A DNA stretch of 64,000 nt from Bacteroidia bacterium (GTDB taxonomy: Bacteria; Bacteroidota; Bacteroidia; B-17B0; Aurantibacillaceae): positions 62,001-126,000 of the forward strand of contig JALHPG010000002.1 in assembly GCA_022842625.1 (NCBI GenBank). The letters are read 5' to 3'. This document shows positions 10,414 to 19,889 of the stretch, piece after piece. Position 1 is the stretch's first letter. Each line of letters starts with the position of its first letter. The notes under the pieces are model-generated. The model was not told where the DNA came from. It saw only the letters and a program-made list of their open reading frames with translations, and made no database searches. Position numbers and translations under genes: made by a program.

Positions 10414-10476
10414 AATTTAATTTTTAAATTGTTAATACTTAGTTTTTAATTTTCTTTATTTAAGTGAAACAGGCTT

Positions 10477-11304
10477 TTATTTCTGTTTCAGTTTTAATTG
10501 TTGAATGTACTTTTCTATTTCTATTCGCGCCGTAACATCCGTTGTTTTGGCCGAATACTTTTCTAACATCTCTATTGTTTTATCAGTATTGTTTTTTTGC
10601 TCATAGGCATCTGCTAAATGCAAATAAGCTTCAATATAATTACTGTCTATTTTAATAACATTATTAAACCTAATAATTGCTTTATCTAACTGGCCGCTTT
10701 TAACAGAGAAAAAAGCAAAAGTTAATTGCAGTTTTACATTGTTGCTGTCGGTTTTTTCAATTTCCTTTAATCGCTTTATCCCTTCCATAGGATCTTCAGA
10801 TCCTTCAACGTAACAAGATGCTAACATGATCTTAGCGTCTACATTATTTGGCTCTAACTCTAACCCTTTAGCAAAACAGCGACTGGCAGATTGGTAAAGA
10901 ACCGGGATGGCCGTTTTATCTTGAATAAACTGAATAGCGTAATAGTAACGATTTCCGGCTTTTAACCAATTGGCTACTTTATTCTCTTTTTTTGCTACCT
11001 CTTCAGTATAAAAAGCTGCAAGATCAGGTCGTTTTAATTTATCCCAAAAAACCACAACGCTGTCTAATTGCTTTGCGGCAATAAACTTATCGCTTTGTTT
11101 TTTCTTTTCGGGATCTAAACTGTTTAAAGCTAAATTTAAATACACGTCTAATGTGGCATTGGTCGAAACTGCTTTATTTTCGGCAGAATGATCGTGTCCA
11201 TCACCATCAGTGTGCTTAGGAGCAATTTTTGGTGCAATAAATAAAAGAACGAATAAAACAATGGCGCTAATAATTAAAACTAAATGTGTCTTTTTAACGC
11301 TCAT
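10477..11304 (-). CDS. Membrane-anchored tetratricopeptide repeat protein
   Basis: N-terminal TM, then TPR-like helices (LEPNNVDAKIMLASCYVEG, NNVIKIDSNYIEAYLHLADAYEQ). Confidence 0.85.
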   Translation of the reverse strand: MSVKKTHLVLIISAIVLFVLLFIAPKIAPKHTDGDGHDHSAENKAVSTNATLDVYLNLALNSLDPEKKKQSDKFIAAKQLDSVVVFWDKLKRPDLAAFYTEEVAKKENKVANWLKAGNRYYYAIQFIQDKTAIPVLYQSASRCFAKGLELEPNNVDAKIMLASCYVEGSEDPMEGIKRLKEIEKTDSNNVKLQLTFAFFSVKSGQLDKAIIRFNNVIKIDSNYIEAYLHLADAYEQKNNTDKTIEMLEKYSAKTTDVTARIEIEKYIQQLKLKQK

Positions 11305-11311
11305 GGTTTAC

Positions 11312-11626
11312 TTAATCCATGTTTTTTTGTATCGGTTCTGCAGTTTTTACGTTGCGTTTTACTCTGTCTGAAAAAGTTTTAGAAGCCTTAAAAGCAGGTA
11401 TATAGTGCGCAGGTATAACAACTGTGGTGTTTTTTGAGATATTACGTCCGATTTTTTCGGCACGCTTTTTTACAACAAAGGTCCCAAAACCTCTTAAATA
11501 AACATTTTTACCTTCTACCATGGAGTTGCGAATTGTCTTCATAAACGCTTCTACCGTGGCTTGTACAGCCATCTTCTCTATGCCTGTTTTTTCTGAAATT
11601 TCGTTAACAATATCTGCTTTGGTCAT
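11312..11626 (-). CDS. HU/IHF-family DNA-binding protein
   Basis: MTKADIVNEISEKTGIEKMAVQATVEAFMKTIRNSMVEGKNVYLRGFGTFVVKKRAEKIGRN. Confidence 0.95.
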   Translation of the reverse strand: MTKADIVNEISEKTGIEKMAVQATVEAFMKTIRNSMVEGKNVYLRGFGTFVVKKRAEKIGRNISKNTTVVIPAHYIPAFKASKTFSDRVKRNVKTAEPIQKNMD

Positions 11627-11766
11627 TTTACAAACTATTTAAAATCAATTAATTGTATTTTAAAACGGGCAGCAAAGATAGTATTATTATTATTAATTGA
11701 AAATTTTTTTAAACTTTTGAATTTTTATAGTGTTAACAGGGGTTTAAGCAGTAATTTTACCCCAAT

Positions 11767-12828
11767 ATGGAAATTTGGTTTAGTTCGGGTTTACTTAAAT
11801 GGTATAAAAAAAACAAACGCGAGCTGCCCTGGCGCAACGAAACCGATGCCTATAAGATCTGGCTTTCTGAAATAATATTGCAGCAAACTCAAGTAATTCA
11901 AGGCACAAGCTATTATTTAAAATTTACAATAAACTACCCAAAAATAGGCCAATTGGCTAACGCTACCGAGGATGAGGTGTTAAAAATGTGGCAAGGTTTA
12001 GGATATTACTCTAGAGCCAGAAACCTACATGCTACAGCTAAATTCATACACAAAGAGCATAAAGGGGTTTTTCCGGCAAATTATAACGACATAAAAGCCT
12101 TAAAAGGTATAGGAGATTATACGGCTGCTGCTATTAGCAGTTTTGCTTTTAATTTGCCTCATGCGGTGGTAGATGGCAATGTTTACAGGGTTTTAAGTCG
12201 CCTTTTTGGAATTGAAACACCAATTGATTCGAGCTTGGGCAAAAAAGAATTTCAGCAATTGGCAACAGATCTATTGGATAAAAAAGAGCCTGCACAATTT
12301 AATCAAGCTATTATGGAATTTGGCTCACAATATTGTAAGCCTAATAATCCAAATTGCGAGGCCTGTATTTTTAATTCAAAATGTTTCGCTTTTAAAGCCC
12401 AAAGGGTTAATCAATTTCCGGTGAAAGCAAAAAAAACTAAGATCAGCAACCGATATTTAAATTATTTTGTTTTAATAGATAAAAAAAATAGTGTGCTCAT
12501 TAACCGACGGTCTGAAAATGACATCTGGAAAGGATTATATGAGTTTTATCTGATAGAAAGTGATAAGGAAGTCTCTACACAAGAATTATTAAATAATTCT
12601 AAACTTAAAAAAACAATTGGGCCAAAACCTAATTTACTTTATAGCTCAAAAACGTATAAACATATTTTAAGTCACCAGCATTTGTATGCAAAGTTTTTTG
12701 TAATAAAAACAAACGGCCTTTTTGCTAAATCTGAGAAAACTATACTGTTAAATAAATTAACAGAGCTTGCGTTTTCAAGGCTAATAGAAAAATTTTTAAA
12801 TGATTGTAAATTAAAAGAAATAGTTTAA
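11767..12828 (+). CDS. mutY: A/G-specific adenine glycosylase
   Basis: LPWRNETDAYKIWLSEIILQQTQV, LKGIGDYTAAAISSFAF, VVDGNVYRVLSR, and C-X6-C-X2-C-X5-C FeS motif. Confidence 0.97.
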   Translation: MEIWFSSGLLKWYKKNKRELPWRNETDAYKIWLSEIILQQTQVIQGTSYYLKFTINYPKIGQLANATEDEVLKMWQGLGYYSRARNLHATAKFIHKEHKGVFPANYNDIKALKGIGDYTAAAISSFAFNLPHAVVDGNVYRVLSRLFGIETPIDSSLGKKEFQQLATDLLDKKEPAQFNQAIMEFGSQYCKPNNPNCEACIFNSKCFAFKAQRVNQFPVKAKKTKISNRYLNYFVLIDKKNSVLINRRSENDIWKGLYEFYLIESDKEVSTQELLNNSKLKKTIGPKPNLLYSSKTYKHILSHQHLYAKFFVIKTNGLFAKSEKTILLNKLTELAFSRLIEKFLNDCKLKEIV

Positions 12829-12848
12829 ATTTGATTAAAATATCTATT

Positions 12849-13403
12849 ATGAAGAAATTATTATTTGCATCCTTATTGTCATTTTGTGTCTCTGGTTTTT
12901 ATTCTCAGATCTTTAAAGCAAAGGATGGTACTACTTTAATTCATTTTTATTCTAAATCTCCACTTGAGGATATTGATGCTGCGAACAAAGGCGCTGTTAT
13001 TGTTTTAAACACAAACACAGGTGATTTGCAGGTTAGGGTTACCATACAAAACTTTAAGTTTAAAAATGGTTTGATGGAAGAGCATTTTAACGAAAACTAT
13101 TTAGAGTCTACAAAATTTCCAAACTGTGTTTTTAAAGGCAAGATCAACGAAAAGGTTGATTTTACAAAGGATGGTGAAAACAAGGTTACGGTTACGGGTA
13201 AAATGGAATTACATGGTGTAACTAAAGATGTTACTATAAATGGTACTTTAACTAAAAAGGGTACTGAGGTTTTAATTGATAGTAAATTCCAAATTAAGGT
13301 TGCAGATTATGATATTAAAGTGCCATCGTTATATGTAAAAAATATAGCTGAAATTGTTGATGTAACATTAGTTAGTACACTTGAACCATTTGTGAAAAAA
13401 TAA
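12849..13403 (+). CDS. YceI-family secreted protein
   Basis: Signal peptide MKKLLFASLLSFCVSGFYSQ; YceI-type lipocalin pattern (TGKMELHGVTKDVTINGTL); start moved downstream from ORF-track start at 12831. Confidence 0.85.
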   Translation: MKKLLFASLLSFCVSGFYSQIFKAKDGTTLIHFYSKSPLEDIDAANKGAVIVLNTNTGDLQVRVTIQNFKFKNGLMEEHFNENYLESTKFPNCVFKGKINEKVDFTKDGENKVTVTGKMELHGVTKDVTINGTLTKKGTEVLIDSKFQIKVADYDIKVPSLYVKNIAEIVDVTLVSTLEPFVKK

Positions 13404-13417
13404 ATTTCCACTTAATT

Positions 13418-14368
13418 ATGACGACTATTTTAAAATCATTATTTATTGTAACATTCGCTTTTACAGTTACTAATGCGTTTTCCCAAGACGATCTTCTAGA
13501 TCTGGTTTCGGATAAAAAAGACGAACCTGTGCAAAAGGTTTATGCAACCTTTAAAACCATGCGTATTGGCAATGCTCAAACCATAGAAACTGTAAAAAAG
13601 AAACATTTAGATTTTAGGATCAGTCATCGTTTTAATAACATTTATAACTCAGATCTTCCAAACGCCATCAATTCAACCGGTCAAACCTTTTTAGGATTTG
13701 AAGGGGCAAGTGATATTCGTTTTAGTTTTGATTACGGTCTTACAGAAGATATAACTATTGGAATTGGTAGAAGTAGAATGAACCACCTTTTAGATGGAAC
13801 TTTAAAGTGGAAAATCTTAAAACAAACTGCTAATTTTAGCATGCCTATCTCTTTGGCCTTCTTCTCTAGCACCGGATATACTCATGATCAGCCTTCAACC
13901 ATTTATAGTGGGATCGTAAAAGATTTTCCAACAAACGAAGCGCATCGCTTTAATTATTTTAATCAACTTATTATTGCAAGCAAAATTAATAACTGGTTGT
14001 CTTTAGAAATACTGCCAAGCTATATGCACCGCAATTTTATAAAAGAAAGGCTAAACACTAACAATGGCTCTTATGATGCAAACGGTTTTTTTAGTATTGG
14101 TTTTGGCGGTAGAATAAAATTAAATAAACGCTTGAGCTTTATTGGTGATTATTTTTATAACGTAAACAGCTTCTATCAGAATAATACTAAAGTATTTAAC
14201 CCTTTAGCACTAGGGTTTGAAATAGAAACAGGCGGACACGTATTTAGTTTATTTGTTACAAATTCAGGTGGCCTAGTTGAAAACAACTTTATTCCGTACA
14301 CCAACGACAGTTGGAATAAAGGACAAGTAAAATTTGGTTTCTGCATATCTCGTACATTTGCCCTATAG
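13418..14368 (+). CDS. DUF5777-like outer-membrane beta-barrel protein
   Basis: Signal peptide, HLDFRISHRFNN...FLGFEGASDIRFSFDYGLTEDITIGIGRSR. Confidence 0.75.
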   Translation: MTTILKSLFIVTFAFTVTNAFSQDDLLDLVSDKKDEPVQKVYATFKTMRIGNAQTIETVKKKHLDFRISHRFNNIYNSDLPNAINSTGQTFLGFEGASDIRFSFDYGLTEDITIGIGRSRMNHLLDGTLKWKILKQTANFSMPISLAFFSSTGYTHDQPSTIYSGIVKDFPTNEAHRFNYFNQLIIASKINNWLSLEILPSYMHRNFIKERLNTNNGSYDANGFFSIGFGGRIKLNKRLSFIGDYFYNVNSFYQNNTKVFNPLALGFEIETGGHVFSLFVTNSGGLVENNFIPYTNDSWNKGQVKFGFCISRTFAL

Positions 14369-14371
14369 TGT

Positions 14372-15097
14372 TTGGAGCTAGCCGCTAATAGCCATCTTTT
14401 TTATGATCATCTATTACAAAGACAGCATTTAAACCCTGTCTTAAAAAATCAAACTTATCTTGTTTGGACTTCTGTTTACATTTTATTTTGTCTGGCTTTA
14501 ATTGTTTTTATAAGGGTTACTGCATACACAAAAGTTATAAAGATCATCCAATCTACATTTAACTCAAATGCGCTACGAGAATTAGAAAGAGAGGAAACAA
14601 AAGGCTTTAAAGCTCACTCTATTCTCCTATCGTTTTTCTTTTTATTAAACATTTCGTTTTTATTATATAAGCTTAACGCATTTTATAAATTTGTTTTTTC
14701 AGACAAATCATTATTTCTTCAATTCACCCTTATCTTTTTTATAGTATTGGTTTTTGTATTAATAAAAAATTTCCTAAATCAATTTATATGTTTTTTAAGC
14801 AACAATTATAAAACCCTTTCAGATTATTCTTACAATTCAATAAAAATCAATCAAACATTTGGCCTCTTCCTGTTTCCCTGGCTAATAATGGCAGAACTTA
14901 CAGATTTTAACCCGTTAATATTTGTTTCAGGCGCATTTGTTGTAGTTACAGCCTCAGTTGTATATCGCTGGTACAGGGGTGTTATAATTGGTCTAATAGA
15001 AGAAAGAATAGGATTGTTGCAAACTTTTACTTACTTTTGCGGCTTAGAAATTTTACCGGTTATTATTTTGGTAAAGTATATTATTGAAACATTTTAA
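14372..15097 (+). CDS. DUF4271-type integral membrane protein (TTG start)
   Basis: Multi-TM, immediately upstream of hemD as in other Bacteroidota. Confidence 0.7.
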   Translation: MELAANSHLFYDHLLQRQHLNPVLKNQTYLVWTSVYILFCLALIVFIRVTAYTKVIKIIQSTFNSNALRELEREETKGFKAHSILLSFFFLLNISFLLYKLNAFYKFVFSDKSLFLQFTLIFFIVLVFVLIKNFLNQFICFLSNNYKTLSDYSYNSIKINQTFGLFLFPWLIMAELTDFNPLIFVSGAFVVVTASVVYRWYRGVIIGLIEERIGLLQTFTYFCGLEILPVIILVKYIIETF

Positions 15098-15110
15098 TAA
15101 GGCTTAATTA

Positions 15111-16253
15111 ATGTCAGCAAAGAAAAAGTTAGTTAAAAAAAAATTAGTTAAAAAGCTCATTAAAAAATCTAAAGCGCCTCTTAAAAAAGCTTCTGTAACT
15201 AAAAGTAAACCTAAACCGGTTGTAAAAAAAGCTAAAGCATTATCCAATAAAATTACCAAAACTAAATTGTTGGCAAAAAAGCCTGCAAAAAAGGTTGTAA
15301 AGGCAGTTTCTAAAGCAGTATCAAAGCCGGTTAAACCCGCAAAAATAAAACCTGTTAAAGAAAAAAAGGTTTTAGTAAACAAGATCGTAAAGGAAAATAT
15401 TGAGAAAGTAGTGGCTGTTAAGCGCCCACGTAAATCCTCAAAAAAGCCCGTTATTACATTGCCTCCTCCTCCTAAGATCGAGGTGAGCAATTATCCTAAA
15501 AATAAAATAAAAAACATTTTGATCTCTCAGCCAAAGCCGGGCGAAGGAGATAAAAACCCATATTTAGAACTTGCTAAAAAATATAATTTAAATGTTACTT
15601 TTAGACAGTTTATAAAAATTGAGGGATTAAATTCTCAAGATTTTAGAGCACAAAGAATTGATATTTTAGAGCACGGTGCGGTTATCTTAACCAGTCGTCT
15701 TTCTGTAGACCATTATTTTAGGCTTTGCAACGAGATGCGTATTACAGTGCCGGAAAGCATGAAGTATTTTTGCATTAACGAACAAACTGCCTATTACCTT
15801 CAAAAATACATCCAGTACCGTAAACGCAAGATCTTTTTTGGTCACGGAACAATTCTAGATCTAGTTGATGTTATAAGAAAGAATAAAGATGAAAAGTTCT
15901 TATTGCCGGCAAGTGATGTAACAAAAGAACAGATCGTAGATTTTTTGGATGAATTAAATATCACTTATACAAAAGGCACTTTTTACAAAACAGTTAGCGC
16001 AAATTTAAGTGATATCAAATCTTTAAGTGATTTTGATTTACTTGTATTCTTTACCCCGGCGGGTATAAAATCATTAAAACAAAATTTTCCTAATTTTAAA
16101 CAAGGTGGCACACGTATAGCTGCTTTTGGTCATGCGGCAGCATTGCTGGTAAAAGAATTAGGTTGCCGTTTAGATATTTTTGCGCCAAACCCTCAAAATC
16201 CAAGCATGTCGGGTGCAATTGAGTCTTACCTAAAAGAATCCAACAAACGCTAA
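15111..16253 (+). CDS. hemD: Uroporphyrinogen-III synthase with long Lys/Ala-rich N-terminal extension
   Basis: C-terminal domain VKNILISQPKPGEGDKNPY...GAVILTSRLSVDHYFRL...FFTPAGIKSLKQNFPNF...RIAAFGHAAALLVKELG. Confidence 0.85.
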   Translation: MSAKKKLVKKKLVKKLIKKSKAPLKKASVTKSKPKPVVKKAKALSNKITKTKLLAKKPAKKVVKAVSKAVSKPVKPAKIKPVKEKKVLVNKIVKENIEKVVAVKRPRKSSKKPVITLPPPPKIEVSNYPKNKIKNILISQPKPGEGDKNPYLELAKKYNLNVTFRQFIKIEGLNSQDFRAQRIDILEHGAVILTSRLSVDHYFRLCNEMRITVPESMKYFCINEQTAYYLQKYIQYRKRKIFFGHGTILDLVDVIRKNKDEKFLLPASDVTKEQIVDFLDELNITYTKGTFYKTVSANLSDIKSLSDFDLLVFFTPAGIKSLKQNFPNFKQGGTRIAAFGHAAALLVKELGCRLDIFAPNPQNPSMSGAIESYLKESNKR

Positions 16254-16609
16254 TTTGCTTTGTTTAAAGCCAATTCTATTCGTTTAAGGTGATTAATTAT
16301 TGAAGCTTCTATTTGCTTATAATCTTCGCTTTTTTTTCCTATGAACAAAAACGAGAGTATTATTTTTTTGTTTTTCACCTTAACGGCTTCATAAAAAAAA
16401 GCTTTATTTAAGCGATAGGCTTCACGCATCCTACGTTTTAATTTATTTCTGTCATGCGCTCTTTTAAAGGTTCGTTTTGGCACCACAAACATAGCCTGAC
16501 AAGGATTAACGTATTCAACATCCGTTTCTAAATAAATTACTTTTAAGGGAAAAGAAATAGCACTGTGCCCCTTTTGAAACAACAGATCAATGTTCTTCTT
16601 ACTGCACAA
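16250..16609 (-). CDS. rnpA: Ribonuclease P protein component
   Basis: FVVPKRTFKRAHDRNKLKRRMREAYRLNK motif. Confidence 0.95.
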   Translation of the reverse strand: MCSKKNIDLLFQKGHSAISFPLKVIYLETDVEYVNPCQAMFVVPKRTFKRAHDRNKLKRRMREAYRLNKAFFYEAVKVKNKKIILSFLFIGKKSEDYKQIEASIINHLKRIELALNKAN

Positions 16610-16772
16610 ACGCTCTTGCTTATTAAATTTTGTTTCGATCTTGGGCTTTATTTTAAAATTACATCTCCATTAAACCCGACTTCTTTTCATAAAAAATGAA
16701 AGCCCTTTGTTCAATAGTTTGATTGGTAAAGATAATTTTTTACTTTTACACACATAAACAAAAAAATTAATT

Positions 16773-16940
16773 ATGGGAAAAGGTGATAAAAGAACTAAAC
16801 GTGGCAAAATACATATTGGATCAACAGGTGTAGTGCGCCAAAAAAAGAAAAAAACTGCAGCTAAGAAAACTGCTAAAGCTCCGGCAAAAGCAGCAGCTAA
16901 AAAAGCAGCTCCAAAAAAAGCAGCTAAAAAAGCTGAATAA
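16773..16940 (+). CDS. 30S ribosomal protein THX (bTHX) with Ala/Lys-rich C-terminal tail
   Basis: MGKGDKRTKRGKIHIGSTGVVRQKKKKTAAKKTAKAPAKAAAKKAAPKKAAKKAE, 55 aa; absent from the ORF track because of length. Confidence 0.88.
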   Translation: MGKGDKRTKRGKIHIGSTGVVRQKKKKTAAKKTAKAPAKAAAKKAAPKKAAKKAE

Positions 16941-16951
16941 AAAAATTAAAC

Positions 16952-16985
16952 AAAAAAAGCTGTCATAATTTGGCAGCTTTTTTTG
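16952..16985 (+). terminator. Terminator downstream of bTHX gene
   Basis: aaaaaaagctgtcataatttggcagctttttttg. Confidence 0.8.
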
Positions 16986-17039
16986 TTTCTACCTAGTCCT
17001 ATAAAACAATCAAAAAAACCTCCCCTTGGTCACTATTTC

Positions 17040-17528
17040 ATGAACCTTTCGGATTTTAATAAACAAGCGCAACGCCTTAAAAAAGAAAATCAAAATTTTT
17101 TTAGAAGACTTAGCCTGCGTCCGCCAAAAAATTTAGACGAAATTTTTCATGAAGAGCACGAAGCCGTGTTTAAAAAAACAGACTGTTTAAGCTGCGCTAA
17201 CTGCTGCAAAACAACTTCGCCAATATTTTATCAACGCGATGTTGAGCGCGCCGCAAAAGCCGTTAAAATGAAGCCCGGCGCATTTATAGAAAAATATCTT
17301 AGAGAAGATGAGGAGCATGACCTTGTATTACAACAAGCGCCCTGCCCATTTTTGAATACAGACAACTTTTGTTCTATCTATGACGATAGACCAAACGCCT
17401 GCAGAGAATACCCACACACCGACCGTAAAAAAATGCAGCAAATTTTAGATCTAACTTTTAAGAATACATTGGTTTGTCCGGCGGTGCTGCAAATTACAGA
17501 AAACATTAAAAAGAAATTGGGGGTTTAG
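17040..17528 (+). CDS. YkgJ-family cysteine cluster protein
   Basis: CLSCANCCKTTSPIF...CPFLNTDNFCSIYDDRPNACREYPHT; start moved from 16983, which overlaps the terminator. Confidence 0.85.
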   Translation: MNLSDFNKQAQRLKKENQNFFRRLSLRPPKNLDEIFHEEHEAVFKKTDCLSCANCCKTTSPIFYQRDVERAAKAVKMKPGAFIEKYLREDEEHDLVLQQAPCPFLNTDNFCSIYDDRPNACREYPHTDRKKMQQILDLTFKNTLVCPAVLQITENIKKKLGV

Positions 17529-17572
17529 GTTTTAGTCAATATTTAATATCTTTATAGACAAAGAAAAATTAA

Positions 17573-18001
17573 ATGAACCCATTGTTAATTCTTATGATCA
17601 GCCTTGTTTTATTTTCATGCTCAACCGGCGAAAATAAAAACAGAAAAATAGACGGCTCCTTTAATAAAGAAATAGGTGAGAGAATCAAAATGCTTAATAA
17701 AGACAGCATTCAAACCGATTCTTTAAAAGTAGATCCCAACAAAATTGATAGCGTAGTAAATACTTTAATATTACTTTCTAAAGATATCGAAAACATTGGC
17801 GCTTCAATTAATAAATCAAACAATTATTTTGATGTCCTTGCCAGCCAACACGGCTTTAGCCCTTATGATTTTATTAAAGTAAAAAACGGCATGCATGTAG
17901 ATGACATTGCCACAACTTTAAAACAAAACGAGTTGACTTTTTTTAATAAGATCTTATTAAAGAATAATAAAAGTGATCTGTTGCTGCATTCGGCGCAATA
18001 A
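17573..18001 (+). CDS. Hypothetical lipoprotein
   Basis: Lipobox-like LVLFSC; no recognised domain. Confidence 0.6.
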   Translation: MNPLLILMISLVLFSCSTGENKNRKIDGSFNKEIGERIKMLNKDSIQTDSLKVDPNKIDSVVNTLILLSKDIENIGASINKSNNYFDVLASQHGFSPYDFIKVKNGMHVDDIATTLKQNELTFFNKILLKNNKSDLLLHSAQ

Positions 18002-18028
18002 AAGAATACACGCTTCTCGCGAAAAGAG

Positions 18029-18616
18029 TTATTTTAGCGATAACATTTTTGCAACGTACTTGCCAATAATATCAAACTCCAAATTAATAAGACTTCCAAC
18101 TTTTATCTCTTTAAAATTCGTATGCTCAAATGTGTATGGTATGATGTGAACCGAAAAAGTAGTGTCGGTAGATCTAACAACTGTAAGGCTTACACCGTTA
18201 ATAGTTATACTGCCCTTTTCTACCGTAACAAAATTTTTATTTTTTTCGTGTTCAAAAACAAACTCCCAACTTCCGTTTAGATCATTTACTTCTATACACT
18301 TTGCGGTTGTATCAACATGTCCTTGCACAATGTGTCCGTCAAACCTACCATTTGCAGGCATACAACGCTCAATGTTTACATGGTTCCCCGGTTTTAAAGT
18401 TCCTAAATTCGTTCTCTTTAATGTTTCGTTTATGGCAGTTACTGTATAATTATTGCCTTCAATTTTTACCACCGTTAAGCAAACACCATTATGTGCAACG
18501 CTTTGATCGATCTTTAATTCGTTTGTTAGTTTACTCGAAAAAGTAAAATTTATATTTGAGTTTTCATTCTCAATTTTTTCAACTCTTGCAAGAGTTTCTA
18601 TAATGCCTGTAAACAT
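18029..18616 (-). CDS. ribE: Riboflavin synthase alpha subunit
   Basis: MFTGIIETLARVEKIE, duplicated lumazine-binding repeats, NGVCLTVV and GVSLTVV. Confidence 0.95.
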   Translation of the reverse strand: MFTGIIETLARVEKIENENSNINFTFSSKLTNELKIDQSVAHNGVCLTVVKIEGNNYTVTAINETLKRTNLGTLKPGNHVNIERCMPANGRFDGHIVQGHVDTTAKCIEVNDLNGSWEFVFEHEKNKNFVTVEKGSITINGVSLTVVRSTDTTFSVHIIPYTFEHTNFKEIKVGSLINLEFDIIGKYVAKMLSLK

Positions 18617-18639
18617 AAATTAAAGTTAATTCTTTTTAT

Positions 18640-19872
18640 CTATTCTTTTAGTAACTGCTTAATTAAGCTCTCGGTGTTTTGCTTAAAAACCTCGTAATCA
18701 TTGCCCGTGGCCGGTCCGCTAAATCCGGTGTGTATTTTAATCACTTGGTGTTGTCTATTTAAAAACAGTGTAGTAGGAAAAGCTGTGATCTTATTGAGTG
18801 CCGACAATACCTCGCTAGCTTTATCTTTGCCCGTTTGCTGTGTAACTAATATATCATAATCCATATTAAGTTTCTTTTTAACACGCAATAACCGCTCTTT
18901 TGAGACTTCGAAATCACTTGATTTTTCAAACGCTAATGCTATAATTTCTAATCCGTCATTTTTATACCGCTTATAAACCTCAGCTAAATAGGCGCTTTCA
19001 TCCATACAATTAGGACACCAACTTCCCATTACCTGAATAATTACAGGTTTGTTCAGGTATTTTTTATCATTCAGACTAACAACTTTTTTATTTAGATCAG
19101 GAAAAGAAAAATTGATCTTCTCATCTTTGTTTTTTAAAAATGTTATTTCATCTGCGTTTTTCAATTTAAAATCTGCATTTTGTTTGGCCACCCAGGGTTC
19201 TTGCCAACTAGCGCCGCTATAAAATGTTCCGCTTAGTTTTCCTTCATTTATTTCTGCAGTAAATAAAAAAGCATGGCTCCCATCAAAACAAGAAAGAAAT
19301 AATTTATTGCCATTCTTCATGCCTTCCAAATAACGGTAATCACCGGTTTCGGTTAAAAATGTGCCTGTTAAATAATCGGTTTGTTCAACATGATGAAAAA
19401 CAGCAATCGCTTTCGAACTGTCTTTTGTGTTTGGAGAAAATGTGGTTTCCCATTTGCCTTCAAAACAAGGATTTGCTTTGCCGGGAACAAATGAAAAACG
19501 ATTGACCTCAGCATAAACAGCTTTGAATTTAATTTTATTCTTAGTGGTTTTATAATGATTAATCCAAAGTCCTTCTAAATTATCGCCAACAAAAACAGTT
19601 CTGAATTCGGTATCAAACACCGGCATTTTAAAATTTACCGAATCACCTTTAATACTTATTTCATCAACAATAATGCGCTCGTCGGCATTTTTAATAATGA
19701 TCGATGGTTTTTTGCCTTTGTATTTAACGTCAAAATTAAAAGGAAGCTCTGTGTTGTTTTCTTCATTTAAAATTAAAACACCACGGTAACTTCCTTCCTT
19801 TAATTTTTTAGAAAACATAGAAGTTGCTGTAAGAATAAAAATTAGCAGATATACACGTGTAGTAATTCTCAT
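18640..19872 (-). CDS. TlpA-family thioredoxin-like protein, secreted
   Basis: C-terminal thioredoxin fold VIQVMGSWCPNCMDESAYLAEVYKRY with CPNC active site. Confidence 0.88.
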   Translation of the reverse strand: MRITTRVYLLIFILTATSMFSKKLKEGSYRGVLILNEENNTELPFNFDVKYKGKKPSIIIKNADERIIVDEISIKGDSVNFKMPVFDTEFRTVFVGDNLEGLWINHYKTTKNKIKFKAVYAEVNRFSFVPGKANPCFEGKWETTFSPNTKDSSKAIAVFHHVEQTDYLTGTFLTETGDYRYLEGMKNGNKLFLSCFDGSHAFLFTAEINEGKLSGTFYSGASWQEPWVAKQNADFKLKNADEITFLKNKDEKINFSFPDLNKKVVSLNDKKYLNKPVIIQVMGSWCPNCMDESAYLAEVYKRYKNDGLEIIALAFEKSSDFEVSKERLLRVKKKLNMDYDILVTQQTGKDKASEVLSALNKITAFPTTLFLNRQHQVIKIHTGFSGPATGNDYEVFKQNTESLIKQLLKE

Positions 19873-19889
19873 TCTTAAATTATTTCTTT

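Noticed and set aside
15111-15420. Considered as a separate histone-like gene upstream of hemD
   Set aside because: The frame is continuous with HemD with no stop; reported as a tail instead.
15104-15490. 128-aa minus-strand ORF rich in Phe/Thr/Leu
   Set aside because: Antisense shadow of the Lys-rich HemD tail; Phe/Leu-rich because it is the complement of AAA/AAG codons.
16250-16609. rnpA away from rpmH/dnaA as a novelty
   Set aside because: I recall similar hemD-rnpA adjacency in other Bacteroidota, so it is not treated as unusual.
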